Of a DNA stretch of 64,000 bases, positions 8,178 through 17,030 are shown piece by piece. The translations under genes and the position numbers were made by a program. Each line of letters starts with the position of its first letter. The first letter of the stretch is position 1. Below the pieces are notes generated by a model that was not told the origin of the DNA, ran no database searches, and saw only the letters and a program-made list of their open reading frames with translations. The stretch is from G963668605 sp963668605 (lineage in GTDB: Bacteria > Acidobacteriota > Terriglobia > Bryobacterales > Bryobacteraceae), in assembly GCA_963668605.1 (NCBI GenBank), contig OY764903.1:4526001-4590000 (forward strand), in the 5' to 3' direction.

Positions 8178-9162
8178 AACATCGACGGCGGTCGGGTTGG
8201 ATGTCGGCACCAGCCGAGTGGTGGTGGCGCGTAACGCCGGCGACTCCTACAACTACGAAAGCACACTCAATGCTTTCGTCAACATTCCCTACTCGAAGAT
8301 GACCGAATCGGTCTTGAAAAAAGAGAGCGTTCCGTTCAGCGTCGACGACTCAAAGATCGTGGTCCTCGGCAATGAGTCGGAGCGCTTTGCGGACCTTCTC
8401 AGCACCGATATTCGGCGGCCGATGAACAGAGGTTTGCTCAACGCCGGAGAGCCCGATAGCCTGAAACTGATCCAGCAGATCGTCGGTACGATCACAGGCC
8501 GGGCCAAACCGGGCGAAAAGATCTGCTTCACGGTCCCGGCGGCTCCGTTGGGCTCTGAAGAGAACCTCACCTACCACGAAGCCTCACTGCGCCAGGTGCT
8601 CACCGAACTGGGCTACGAAGTGAAGAGCATCAACGAGGGTCTCGCTGTCGTGTACGGGGAACTGGAAGACACCAACTTCACTGGCATCGGCATCAGTTGC
8701 GGGGGCGGTTTGTGCAACGTATGCCTCTCGTATTTATCCGTACCTGTGCTCAGCTACAGCGTGGCGAAGGCCGGCGACTACATCGATTCGAGCGCGGCTT
8801 CGGTGACCGGCGAACTCGCCAACCGGATCCGCATCGTCAAGGAACAGTCGTTCTACCTGAACGGCCATTCCGCCGACAAAGTGCAGCAGGTGCTCGGGGT
8901 CTATTACGACGAGCTTATCAACGCTCTCGTAATGAGTCTCAAGCAGGCTTTCTCAAACGGCCACGCCGTTCCGAAAATCGGCAAGTCGATTCCGCTGGTA
9001 CTGAGCGGCGGCTCTGCGCTGCCGAAGGGATTCCGGGATCGATTCGAGAAGATCTTGAATGAGAGCGATTTCCCGATTCAGCTCTCGGAAGTCAGGATGG
9101 CTAAGGACCCATTGGTGACCAGCGCCAAGGGAGCGCTGGTGGCCGCGCTCAGCGATCTATAG
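8164..9162 (+). CDS. Actin-like ATPase (MreB/ParM/MamK superfamily)
   Basis: This 332-residue ASKHA-fold protein has phosphate-1 motif GLDVGTSRVVVARN (about 11-24), phosphate-2 region GIGISCGGGLCNV (about 177-189) and adenosine motif VLSGGSALPKGF (about 279-290). It would form nucleotide-dependent filaments in the cytoplasm. It differs from canonical MreB, and no mreC/mreD follows. The gene overlaps the preceding amidase gene by 14 nt, tying a cytoskeletal protein to a wall hydrolase. The exact subfamily cannot be fixed by eye. Confidence 0.82.
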   Translation: MSQTKTSTAVGLDVGTSRVVVARNAGDSYNYESTLNAFVNIPYSKMTESVLKKESVPFSVDDSKIVVLGNESERFADLLSTDIRRPMNRGLLNAGEPDSLKLIQQIVGTITGRAKPGEKICFTVPAAPLGSEENLTYHEASLRQVLTELGYEVKSINEGLAVVYGELEDTNFTGIGISCGGGLCNVCLSYLSVPVLSYSVAKAGDYIDSSAASVTGELANRIRIVKEQSFYLNGHSADKVQQVLGVYYDELINALVMSLKQAFSNGHAVPKIGKSIPLVLSGGSALPKGFRDRFEKILNESDFPIQLSEVRMAKDPLVTSAKGALVAALSDL

Positions 9163-9212
9163 CCAAAGGCTCGGAGAAGCGCGGGATGTCCTCGTGGCGC
9201 CCGCGCCGCTTC

Positions 9213-9764
9213 CTACTTGACTGCCTTCTTGGTCGCCGAGCCGGCTTTTTCGAGTCCATCGCCCACCGTCGAGACAGCCGTCTTTGCGCCGCCTTCCGTG
9301 GCCTTTCCCGCTTTCCGCGCGCCCTTCTCCGTGACTTTAGCCGCATCCTTTGTCGTGTCCGCTGTCGCCGAAGCGGCCGTCTTCGCGCCTTTCTCCGTGG
9401 CCTTGCCCGCTTTCCGCGCGCCCTTCTCCGTCACTTTAGCCGCATCCTTTGTCGTGTCCGCTGTCGCCGTAGCGGCCGTCTTCGCGCCTTTCTCCGTGGT
9501 CTTAGCGGCTTTCACCGTTCCGTCCGCAGTCGCGTTAGCCGCCTTTCTGGCACCCTTATCCGTGGCCTTGGCCGCATCTTTGGTCGTGTCCGCCGTTGCC
9601 GTGGCGGCCTTTTTCACACCCTTGGCGGAGGATGAAGCGGCCTTGTCGAGCGACTTGCCGACCCTACCCAGACCTTTTTCGAGTCCACTCTGTTTCTCTG
9701 GGGCCTCTTCCGCCAGGAGCAGTCCAGCGACCGCGAGTCCCAGAATCAAGTGTCTTGTTATCAT
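9213..9764 (-). CDS. Secreted LEA-like 11-residue repeat protein
   Basis: A signal peptide (MITRHLILGLAVAGLLLA) is followed by about 160 residues made almost only of Lys, Ala, Thr, Asp, Glu and Gly. The periodicity is 11 residues, with units such as TADTTKDAAKV, TEKGARKAGKA and TEKGAKTAASA. This matches the style of group 3 late-embryogenesis-abundant proteins, which form amphipathic helices on drying. ATG 9764 is chosen because GGGAG lies just upstream and the signal peptide begins there. It is divergent from the GlsB-like gene. The function, protection of membranes or periplasm under stress, is inferred. Confidence 0.75.
   Translation of the reverse strand: MITRHLILGLAVAGLLLAEEAPEKQSGLEKGLGRVGKSLDKAASSSAKGVKKAATATADTTKDAAKATDKGARKAANATADGTVKAAKTTEKGAKTAATATADTTKDAAKVTEKGARKAGKATEKGAKTAASATADTTKDAAKVTEKGARKAGKATEGGAKTAVSTVGDGLEKAGSATKKAVK
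9235..9640. repeat. 99-bp tandem repeats inside the LEA-like gene
   Basis: The coding sequence is built from about three to four imperfect copies of a 99-bp (33-residue, three times 11) unit. The two copies nearest the gene's 3' end are almost identical at the DNA level, indicating recent duplication or gene conversion. Confidence 0.75.
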
Positions 9765-9896
9765 GCTATTAGTCTCCCGCCAAGAAGCTGGCGAAGCAAG
9801 CCCCCGTTCGGACCGTTCCAAACCAGGCAGATTTGCCCTTGCGTCCTGCCGCACTTGAGGCGCATCGTAGACAGACAGCGGAGGCATAGAAAGCCC

Positions 9897-10148
9897 ATGT
9901 TCCATCTTCTATGGACCCTGATTATCGGGCTGATTATCGGCGTCGTGGCGAAGCTCCTGATGCCCGGCAGAGATCCCGGCGGTTTCCTCGTGACTATATT
10001 GCTCGGGATCGCGGGGAGTTTTGTCGCGAGCTTTGTGGGCCGCATGGCCGGCTTCTATCAGGAGGGAGCCACAGCGGGCTTCATCATGTCGGTGTTCGGC
10101 GCGATGCTCCTGCTTTTTATCTACCGGCAAGTGACGGGGCGTAGCTAG
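9897..10148 (+). CDS. GlsB/YeaQ/YmgE-family small membrane protein
   Basis: These 83 residues make three membrane segments (about 3-20, 31-49, 56-76), with the family pattern GLIIGVVAKLLMPGRDPGGF and GSFVASFVG. Members are stress-associated inner-membrane proteins of unknown activity, once called transglycosylase-associated proteins. ATG 9897 is preferred to the longer frame because the hydrophobic start fits the family and GGAGG lies 11 nt upstream. It is divergent from the LEA-like gene, suggesting a shared stress-responsive region. Confidence 0.85.
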   Translation: MFHLLWTLIIGLIIGVVAKLLMPGRDPGGFLVTILLGIAGSFVASFVGRMAGFYQEGATAGFIMSVFGAMLLLFIYRQVTGRS

Positions 10149-10308
10149 CCGATCACTCTATGGCGGATTACTCTCCGGCCGGCGGGCTCGCGTGCGCTAC
10201 TCCCGCCGTGATCCAATGCTCGGGCTCGACCGTCGCCCGCAGCAACACGCCCGAGACCGAGTCGGGCGGACGTCACCAAATGGCAAGAATCCCATCTAAG
10301 AAGATGAG

Positions 10309-10485
10309 ATGCCAATCTACGAATACAGTTGTCAAGAGTGCGGCAAGCGGTTCGAGCTACTGCGCCGCTTTGAGGATTCCGACGCCGGCATCCTCTGCCC
10401 GGAGTGTGAATCCGCACGAATAGAACGGGTCCTCTCTGCGTTTTCGACCGGAGGTTGCGGCGGCGGCGCCGGCCGCTTCACTTGA
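10309..10485 (+). CDS. FmdB-family zinc ribbon protein (58 aa)
   Basis: This short gene encodes MPIYEYSCQECGKRFE followed by a second CPEC pair, the two CxxC knuckles of an FmdB/Putative_zinc_ribbon domain. The C-terminus is Gly-rich (GGCGGGAGRFT), as is usual for the family. The MPIYEY start is diagnostic. AAGAAG lies a few bases before the ATG. FmdB proteins are regulatory or chaperone-like with unclear targets. The 160 bp upstream holds no other gene. Confidence 0.88.
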   Translation: MPIYEYSCQECGKRFELLRRFEDSDAGILCPECESARIERVLSAFSTGGCGGGAGRFT

Positions 10486-10620
10486 AACCGGTGAGCAGCG
10501 GCAGTCTGCCGCTGGACCCGCGTACGCCCTCAAAGTGCGTCAGCGCAATTTCCTCGTAACCTCGCGACGGCAATTGTCGCCTTCCTTTCTTGGCGTTGCT
10601 CTAGTATCCTTGAGGTAATC

Positions 10621-11946
10621 ATGTCCGCCATTGGCAACCAGGCCCCGCTTCCCGTGCAAGAACAAGGGAAGACTGCGCCACCCTCCCCGGCTCCCGGTGA
10701 ACACAAGAGCAATCGCTGGAAGTGGTTGATTCTCCTTATGGTTATTGGAGGATCAATTGCCGCCTATGAACTCTGGATCAAGCCGCGGCGAGCTCAGGAA
10801 CAGGCGGCCAAGACTGCGGTCTCTTACCGCACGGCGAAGATCGTACGCGGCGGGATTGTGCGCACCCTTCGCGTGAGCGGCCAGACTTCCGCTCGAAATT
10901 ACGCTAATGTGATCGCTCCGCTATTGCGCGGGCCGGATTCGGGACGCGCGCTGACACTACAAAAGCTGGCAAAATCCGGCTCCCACGTGAAGGCGGGCGA
11001 TCTACTTGCACAGATCGACGGCCAAGCTGCCATCGACCACATCGACGACGTCAAAGACATGGTAAAGCAGGCCAATAACGATGTCGAAAAGCGCAAGGCG
11101 GAGCAGGCCGTGGAATGGGAGAACCTGATGCAGACGGTTCGTTCCACCAAGGCCGACTTCGAAAAGTGGAAGCTCGAAAACGGGGCTTCCGAAACGCGCA
11201 CCACCGTCGATCAGGAAGTCATCAAGCTCCAAATGGAAGAGGCCGAGGCGCGCTACAAGCAGTACCAAAACGATCTGGTGTCGAAAAAGGCCGCCCACGC
11301 CGCCGAGATTCGCATTCTCGGAATCACGCTGGAGCGCCAGAATCGCCATTTGGGACGCCATGTGTACGACCTCGACAAGTTCACCATCAAATCGCCGATT
11401 GACGGCCTGGTTGTGATGCAGTCGATTTTCCGCGGTTCGGAAATGGGGCAGGTTCAAGAGGGCGACCAGGTTTCGCCCGGCCAGGCGTTCATGAAGGTGG
11501 TCAACCCCGCCAGCATGCAGGTGGAAGCCAGCATCAACCAGGCGGAGATCGGCGATTTCAAGATCGGCCTACCCGCAACGATTGGTCTGGATGCCTTCCC
11601 GGGTCTCACCTTCCGCGGCAAGATCTACAGCATCGGCGCCTTGGCCGTGGGTGGCTGGCGTCAGAACTTTTACATCCGCAACGTGCCTGTGCGGGTCACG
11701 ATCGACAGCGCCGATGAGCGCCTGATCCCCGACCTTTCCGCTTTCGCCGAAGTGATGGCAGAAAAAGACGATAACGCCTTGCTTGCTCCCGTCGGCGCGA
11801 TTCGCGAGAAGGGCGGTAAGACCTACGTCTCCGTCAAGACGGCCAACGGTTTCGAGGATCGCGAGGTAGAACTCGGCATTGTCAACAATACCCATGCCTC
11901 GATCGTCTCCGGTTTGAAGGAAGGCGACGAGGTCCGGCTCGACTAG
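10621..11946 (+). CDS. HlyD/RND-type periplasmic adaptor subunit
   Basis: This membrane fusion protein has a cytosolic N-terminus, one membrane anchor (about residues 29-50), a barrel-sandwich half (VKAGDLLAQIDG), a long alpha-hairpin (about 130-240, rich in Lys/Glu/Gln), the second half (KFTIKSPIDGLVV) and a beta-barrel domain. These proteins bridge inner-membrane ABC or RND pumps to outer-membrane channels. No pump or TolC gene lies beside it, so its partners are encoded elsewhere. GAGGT precedes the ATG. Its stop overlaps the stop of the convergent downstream gene. Confidence 0.9.
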   Translation: MSAIGNQAPLPVQEQGKTAPPSPAPGEHKSNRWKWLILLMVIGGSIAAYELWIKPRRAQEQAAKTAVSYRTAKIVRGGIVRTLRVSGQTSARNYANVIAPLLRGPDSGRALTLQKLAKSGSHVKAGDLLAQIDGQAAIDHIDDVKDMVKQANNDVEKRKAEQAVEWENLMQTVRSTKADFEKWKLENGASETRTTVDQEVIKLQMEEAEARYKQYQNDLVSKKAAHAAEIRILGITLERQNRHLGRHVYDLDKFTIKSPIDGLVVMQSIFRGSEMGQVQEGDQVSPGQAFMKVVNPASMQVEASINQAEIGDFKIGLPATIGLDAFPGLTFRGKIYSIGALAVGGWRQNFYIRNVPVRVTIDSADERLIPDLSAFAEVMAEKDDNALLAPVGAIREKGGKTYVSVKTANGFEDREVELGIVNNTHASIVSGLKEGDEVRLD

Positions 11947-13901
11947 TTTCCGGCCCGCACCAGATGTTGCCCCGCGGGTAGCAGCAAAGTAAAGCGTCCG
12001 TCGTTCTCAAGCACACGTGTGTCCCCTGGTTCCTCGTCCACATCCACCTTTGCCGGCCGCTTGTCGAACACGGCGATCGCTCGCGAAGCGCTCTCATAGC
12101 TGAACTCGATGCCCTTCGCTGTGGCGGCGGCGCTGCGCAGCGTACCATTGAAATCCAGCATGCGGAGCTGCGGCGCTTGTGCGGCCGCGTCGATGACGTG
12201 TGCGCCCGGCGTCAGCCAGACCATGGCGCCATCGCCGGCGGGCCAGGGCTTTCCATCCACGCGGGCTGGACCATTCCAGCGCACGCCGACACCATGCGGC
12301 GACTCCACCACAACGCGGGAATCGATGCGTTCCAGGCGCGTGGCATGCGCGGCGGCGGAGGGCAGCAGCGCAGTGTCCTGCCGCAGGATCGAATTCTCGA
12401 AATAGAGTGCCACGCGCGGGAACGACTTCGCCGCCTGGTGTACGAGCTGAAACAATTCCGTGCCGGTCTGTTGCTTTGTGGGGTAAACGTCCTGGTAGCG
12501 TTCGACGATGTTCAGGTCGATCGCCAGTTTCTCCGGACGGCTCGTCAGCGGCGCATACTTTTCGCGGATGCTCGCGTAGCGTTGCGGGCCGAGATGCCAG
12601 ACGGTGGCCGGATCCTCGATAAGAAACGTCGCTCCGCGCTCGACGGCAAGCGGCAGTGCACGCGCGGCATCGGCGCCGAGAGCATCGCGCATGTTTGTGT
12701 CGAAACGGTCGTCGATGTGGGTCAGGGCGATATCGAGATGCGGCTTCCCTCGCCGCACGGCTTCGAGTTCGCCGAGCCACTCGCGCTGCAGCCGATGCGT
12801 CAACTCCGCGCGAAAGGCCAGAAACTGCGGTAGCGCATCGAGCGGTGCGGCCTGATGGATTTTGCGAAACTCCGCCACGACGGTGGCGTTAAATGGCGTG
12901 AAGCGCGCCAGGTTGGATGCACCTTCGAGCGATTCGAAATATAACTCCGCGAGATTGACGCCGTCCCAATCGAAGCGTTCCAGCAGGCTGCGCACGCCGC
13001 GCGCGGCTTCGCGATGGCAGTCGGGATCGGCCAAATTCATCAACTTGCGCCAGTCGAGATGGGCGTCCTGGCCTAACGCTGTCTTCTCGCGCCACTCTGG
13101 ATGATCGTTCCAAAACTTCTCGCTCACGTGCGGCAACTCGAGCCAGGCATAGACGAGGATCGCGCGGCGGTGGCAGGCCTCGATCAGCCTCCGCAGATAG
13201 GCGTCGCATTCCTCGTCAGCTTCGAAGTGTTGCCATGCGGCGACATGCAGCGCGCCAATGCCGGCTTTGCGCCAGCGCTCGGCGAAGTATTCCACATCGA
13301 CGCGGCTGCGATAGGCGCTATCGAAAAACGCCCACAAGCGCGACGAACGCAGCGGCGCTTCGAGGCCCAACTCCGCGAGGGCCTGTAGGAGATAGGGATA
13401 GCGTTCATAGCCCTGCTCGCCCGGCTGCGTCGCCACCCACAGCACCGCTCCTTCACCAAGCCGGAATCCGGCAACCAGCGGAATGCCCTGCCAGCGTTCG
13501 CGCGCAAACACGCGTGCCTCGGGCGGCGTCTCGAAAGCGCGTACGTCAAGCGCCTTCTCCCAGATCACTGCCGGACCTTTGCCATCGTCCGCGGCAACGC
13601 TGCGCACGCTGACCTGCCGATTTCCCGGGCGAAAGCCAAGCGTCTGCGCCAGTTCCGATTCGCCTTCGAGAATCACAAACCCACCCTGCCGGATACGCTC
13701 GGTCCATGGCGCCGCGGGAGCTTGCTCGCCCTGCCGCACCACCGTGACGTCGGGCGCGCCGGGTGTCAGTCCGATAGATCCAAGAATTGCGGGCCAGCCT
13801 CCACCTTCGTCGCCGAGAATGTGGAAGTGCTGCACGACGCGTGCCTGCGCACCGCACAAGGCGCACAGACTCAGCGCGAGCAGTCTAGTGTGAGAACGCA
13901 T
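11943..13901 (-). CDS. Secreted TIM-barrel glycosidase-like protein
   Basis: A signal peptide (MRSHTRLLALSLCALCGAQA) is followed by an N-terminal domain (about 25-195) of unclear fold and a predicted (beta/alpha)8 region (about 200-460). That region has LWAFFDSAYRSRVDVEYFAE, ILVYAWLELPHV and WDGVNLAELYFES, and acidic residues at strand ends suit a hydrolase. The C-terminal 170 residues look beta-rich. It is 17 nt overlapped with the upstream TPR/beta-barrel gene, recalling the PgaA/PgaB or PelB/PelA pairing of exopolysaccharide export with a processing hydrolase. ATG 13901 is favoured over GTG 13913 because it begins the signal peptide. The exact glycoside hydrolase family is unassigned. Confidence 0.7.
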   Translation of the reverse strand: MRSHTRLLALSLCALCGAQARVVQHFHILGDEGGGWPAILGSIGLTPGAPDVTVVRQGEQAPAAPWTERIRQGGFVILEGESELAQTLGFRPGNRQVSVRSVAADDGKGPAVIWEKALDVRAFETPPEARVFARERWQGIPLVAGFRLGEGAVLWVATQPGEQGYERYPYLLQALAELGLEAPLRSSRLWAFFDSAYRSRVDVEYFAERWRKAGIGALHVAAWQHFEADEECDAYLRRLIEACHRRAILVYAWLELPHVSEKFWNDHPEWREKTALGQDAHLDWRKLMNLADPDCHREAARGVRSLLERFDWDGVNLAELYFESLEGASNLARFTPFNATVVAEFRKIHQAAPLDALPQFLAFRAELTHRLQREWLGELEAVRRGKPHLDIALTHIDDRFDTNMRDALGADAARALPLAVERGATFLIEDPATVWHLGPQRYASIREKYAPLTSRPEKLAIDLNIVERYQDVYPTKQQTGTELFQLVHQAAKSFPRVALYFENSILRQDTALLPSAAAHATRLERIDSRVVVESPHGVGVRWNGPARVDGKPWPAGDGAMVWLTPGAHVIDAAAQAPQLRMLDFNGTLRSAAATAKGIEFSYESASRAIAVFDKRPAKVDVDEEPGDTRVLENDGRFTLLLPAGQHLVRAGN

Positions 13902-15807
13902 ACCAGATGCCACCCCTCAGGTCATAATAATTGGGCCGCCGCGGATTGGCGGCGTTCGTCGTATAGGCGCCGCGCAGCAGGCTCACGGAGAAGAGCAACG
14001 CATTCGGCAATCGGATCGAGACGCCCGGCCCGGTCTCGACGAAGTTCGCCCAATACTCACGTTTCCAGTCGGCAGTGAAGTTGCTGTTCCAGTAGAGCTG
14101 CACACGCGGCGCGAGTGCATACCCGGTCCGGTTCTGCGAGTAAAACAGCGTGTCGTTGCCAAAGCGGCTGATGAAGATGGCGTCGGCATTGGTTTCGTGG
14201 AACAGCCTGCGTCCGAAACGATGAGAAAACGACGCGCCGCCGCGATAGTCCGGCAGCACTCTGCCGGTGAGGTAATTGGCGGCCGAACCCGCCTCGGCCC
14301 ACGCCAGCAGGCCTTTCCAGGGCGGCGTGGAAAGGCCTCCCGCGAAGATAAACGCACTCTCGGAAAGATACTCCGGCATCGCGGTGTGGATGATGCCGCG
14401 CGCATCACCGATGAAGCGAGTCGACACATAGGGCCGCAGCGGAATCTTTCCGAAGCGCCACTCGGCCTTGAGTTGCCCGTAAGCGAAGACGTCGCGCCAG
14501 CGCGAGGAGTACATCGGGAACAGCCAGGCGGAGACGTGGAAGCGCCGCTCTCCCGCCGCGAGATTGTGCCAGGCGCGCCCGGCCTCTTCAACGATAACCG
14601 GATCGGAGCCCTGGCGCGCGAGATTGAACCACGCGACCGCAATACGGTCCTGCTTCAACAGATTGTTTGTCCAGCCGAGCTTGAGCATCACGTTGAAGTC
14701 GAGCGGGTCCTTGTCGTGCGCGATGTTGTAATACTTGAGCGCGTCATTGAGGTAGCCCTTCTCGAAACTGCGCTCGGCGAAGGCGCGCGCCTCGACCGAC
14801 AGCTTTGTCCTGGGCGCTTCCTCTTGCTTGCGCATCGCGCGCGGAAGGTTAAGCATGAAGCGCACACGATCGGCGAGTTCTTCGCCGCCGTCCCGCAGCA
14901 CGCGCTCAAGCAACGGCATGGCGGCCGCCTTGTCGTCGCGGGAGAGCCGCAGAAATCCGAGTTGCGCCGCCGACATCAGGTCGCCGGGAGCGCGCTCCAG
15001 CACAGCGGCGAATTCCGCTTCCGCATCAACCCTGGCATCCATCGCCAGCAACAGGTAGGCGATCTCGCGGTGCAGTTCTACGTTGCCGGGATCGAGCCGG
15101 AGCGCATCGCGAAATTCATAGACGTATGGATAGCGCGCAGGCAGCAGTTCGCGCGCAGCTTCAGCGACACGCGGCTCCGCGCCGCGCGAGGCAGCCAACA
15201 GCAACGCATCCGCTTCAGCCGTCTTGCCGAGCCGCTGCCAGACGCGGCCGAGATCGAGCATCAGCGCGCGCTGCAGTGGCTTCAACCTCCATGCCGATTG
15301 ATAGTGCGCGGCGGCCTGTTCCAGTTGATCCCGCTGCTCGTGCAATTCCGCCAGCTCGCGATGGGCGCTGAAGTTGTTCGGGTCGAGTTCGACGGCGCGC
15401 GACCAGCGCGCGATGCCCGCGGCGAGCGCGTCGTCGATATTGTGAAAGGCGCGCTCCGCCGTGGCGCGAGCTTCAGGAGCGCCTTGCCGCCGGATGCGGT
15501 CGAACACCCGGCGCGCGTCCGCCTGGCGCTTCGTTTCAAAGCACAAAAAGGCGTACTCGAGTGCGGCGGTGTCGTCTTTCGGATCGAGGCGCACAACCTC
15601 GCCAAATTGGTCGCGCGCGGCCTCATTCTGGCCGATCTTCAGATACGTGTACGCCAGATTCTTGCGTAGCGCCGTCGCTGCCGGATCCGCTTCGATCGCT
15701 TTTTGAAAAGCGGCGATGGCGCTGTCATACTGGCGCTCGCGTAGCGCAAGATAAGCCTCATCGGCCGGCGCGGCCATGCCCATCAGCAGCAGAAACGGAA
15801 GTATCAC
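13885..15807 (-). CDS. TPR protein with C-terminal outer-membrane beta-barrel (exopolysaccharide export type)
   Basis: A short export signal is followed by roughly ten tetratricopeptide repeats (about 20-400), then about 220 residues of alternating aromatic strands (LYWNSNFTADWKREYW, VSIRLPNALLFSVSLL) ending in a C-terminal aromatic motif (GIWYAFSH). TPR plus barrel is the architecture of PgaA, PelB and BcsC, outer-membrane ports for polysaccharides. The start is GTG 15807 with little ribosome-binding sequence. It overlaps the glycosidase-like gene downstream and probably forms an operon with it. No synthase gene is nearby. Confidence 0.75.
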   Translation of the reverse strand: MILPFLLLMGMAAPADEAYLALRERQYDSAIAAFQKAIEADPAATALRKNLAYTYLKIGQNEAARDQFGEVVRLDPKDDTAALEYAFLCFETKRQADARRVFDRIRRQGAPEARATAERAFHNIDDALAAGIARWSRAVELDPNNFSAHRELAELHEQRDQLEQAAAHYQSAWRLKPLQRALMLDLGRVWQRLGKTAEADALLLAASRGAEPRVAEAARELLPARYPYVYEFRDALRLDPGNVELHREIAYLLLAMDARVDAEAEFAAVLERAPGDLMSAAQLGFLRLSRDDKAAAMPLLERVLRDGGEELADRVRFMLNLPRAMRKQEEAPRTKLSVEARAFAERSFEKGYLNDALKYYNIAHDKDPLDFNVMLKLGWTNNLLKQDRIAVAWFNLARQGSDPVIVEEAGRAWHNLAAGERRFHVSAWLFPMYSSRWRDVFAYGQLKAEWRFGKIPLRPYVSTRFIGDARGIIHTAMPEYLSESAFIFAGGLSTPPWKGLLAWAEAGSAANYLTGRVLPDYRGGASFSHRFGRRLFHETNADAIFISRFGNDTLFYSQNRTGYALAPRVQLYWNSNFTADWKREYWANFVETGPGVSIRLPNALLFSVSLLRGAYTTNAANPRRPNYYDLRGGIWYAFSH

Positions 15808-15860
15808 TGGAAATATAGTGGGCTACCCCCCGGAAAACTCGCAGAGGATAATGGAGGTCT

Positions 15861-17030
15861 ATGGCACCCTTCCGCGGCGTGGATTACCTCCTGATCGATT
15901 CGCAGTTCAGCGAAGAAGAATTGATGATCCGGCAGGAGGCGCGCAAATTCGTCGACGAGCGCGCCCAACCGCTGATTCGCGATTGCTACCGAGATGGCCG
16001 TTTTCCCACGGAATTGATTGCCGAGATGGGCGCGATGGGCTTCTTCGGTGCAAATCTCGAAGGCTATGGCTGCGCGGGCCTGAACAATGTCGAGTACGGG
16101 TTGATTATGCAGGAACTGGAGCGCGCCGATTCGGGACTGCGCAGCTTCGTCAGCGTGCAGGGTGCGCTCGTGATGTATCCGATCCACGCCTTCGGCAGCG
16201 AGGAGCAGAAGCAGAAGTGGCTACCCGCGTTGCAGAGCGGCCAGGCGATCGGCTGCTTCGGTCTCACCGAACCGGGCTTTGGATCGAACCCGGCCGGCAT
16301 GACGACGCGCGCCGAAGAGCGTAGCGGCGAGTGGGTTCTGAACGGTGAGAAGACCTGGATCACAAGCGGTTCGATAGCGGATGTGGCTGTGGTGTGGGCG
16401 CGCACGAGCGATGGAATCCGCGGGTTCCTGGTGGAAAAGGGCACGTCGGGCTACGCAACATCAGACCTGCACGGCAAGCTCTCGATGCGCGCCTCGGTGA
16501 CGTCGAGCCTTTCGTTCCAGGATTGCCGCATTCCGGCCGCAAACATGCTGCCCGGAGTGAAGGGGCTGAAGTCCGCGCTGGCTTGTCTGACACAGGCGCG
16601 CTACGGCATAGGCTGGGGCGTGATCGGCGCGGCAATGGATTGTTATGAGACGGCGCGGCAGTACACGCTCGAACGCAAGCAGTTCGACAACCGCCCGATC
16701 GCTTCGCACCAACTGGTGCAGGAGAAGTTGGCCTGGATGATCACGGAGATCACCAAGGCGCAGTTGCTCGCGCTGCACACCGGACGCATCAAAGACCGCG
16801 GCAAGGCCGAGCCCGCGCATGTCTCGATGCTCAAGCGCAATAACGTCGCGATGGCGTTGGAGTGCGCGCGCATGGGCCGCGATCTACTGGGCGCCAACGG
16901 CATCATGGACGAATATCCGCTGATGCGTCACATGTGCAATTTGGAGTCGGTGAAAACCTACGAAGGCACAGATCAGATCCACACGCTAGTGATCGGCGAA
17001 CGTGTCACCGGAGTCGCGGCGTATCGATAG
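15861..17030 (+). CDS. gcdH: Acyl-CoA dehydrogenase, glutaryl-CoA dehydrogenase type
   Basis: This FAD enzyme oxidatively decarboxylates glutaryl-CoA to crotonyl-CoA in lysine/tryptophan and aromatic breakdown. It has 389 residues. The family signature FGLTEPGFGSNPAGM binds flavin and substrate. KTYEGTDQIHTL near residue 370 carries the catalytic Glu. LRSFVSVQGALVMYPI fits the glutaryl branch better than short-chain dehydrogenases. GGAGG lies 3 nt before the ATG. There are no electron-transfer or pathway genes beside it. Its 3' end overlaps the convergent UDG gene by 26 nt. Confidence 0.88.
   Translation: MAPFRGVDYLLIDSQFSEEELMIRQEARKFVDERAQPLIRDCYRDGRFPTELIAEMGAMGFFGANLEGYGCAGLNNVEYGLIMQELERADSGLRSFVSVQGALVMYPIHAFGSEEQKQKWLPALQSGQAIGCFGLTEPGFGSNPAGMTTRAEERSGEWVLNGEKTWITSGSIADVAVVWARTSDGIRGFLVEKGTSGYATSDLHGKLSMRASVTSSLSFQDCRIPAANMLPGVKGLKSALACLTQARYGIGWGVIGAAMDCYETARQYTLERKQFDNRPIASHQLVQEKLAWMITEITKAQLLALHTGRIKDRGKAEPAHVSMLKRNNVAMALECARMGRDLLGANGIMDEYPLMRHMCNLESVKTYEGTDQIHTLVIGERVTGVAAYR

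Noticed and set aside
14197..15669. 490-codon plus-strand open frame opposite the TPR/beta-barrel gene
   Set aside because: It is antisense to clear TPR repeats, and its composition (Arg/Gln/His-rich, no motif) is that of a shadow frame in high-GC DNA.
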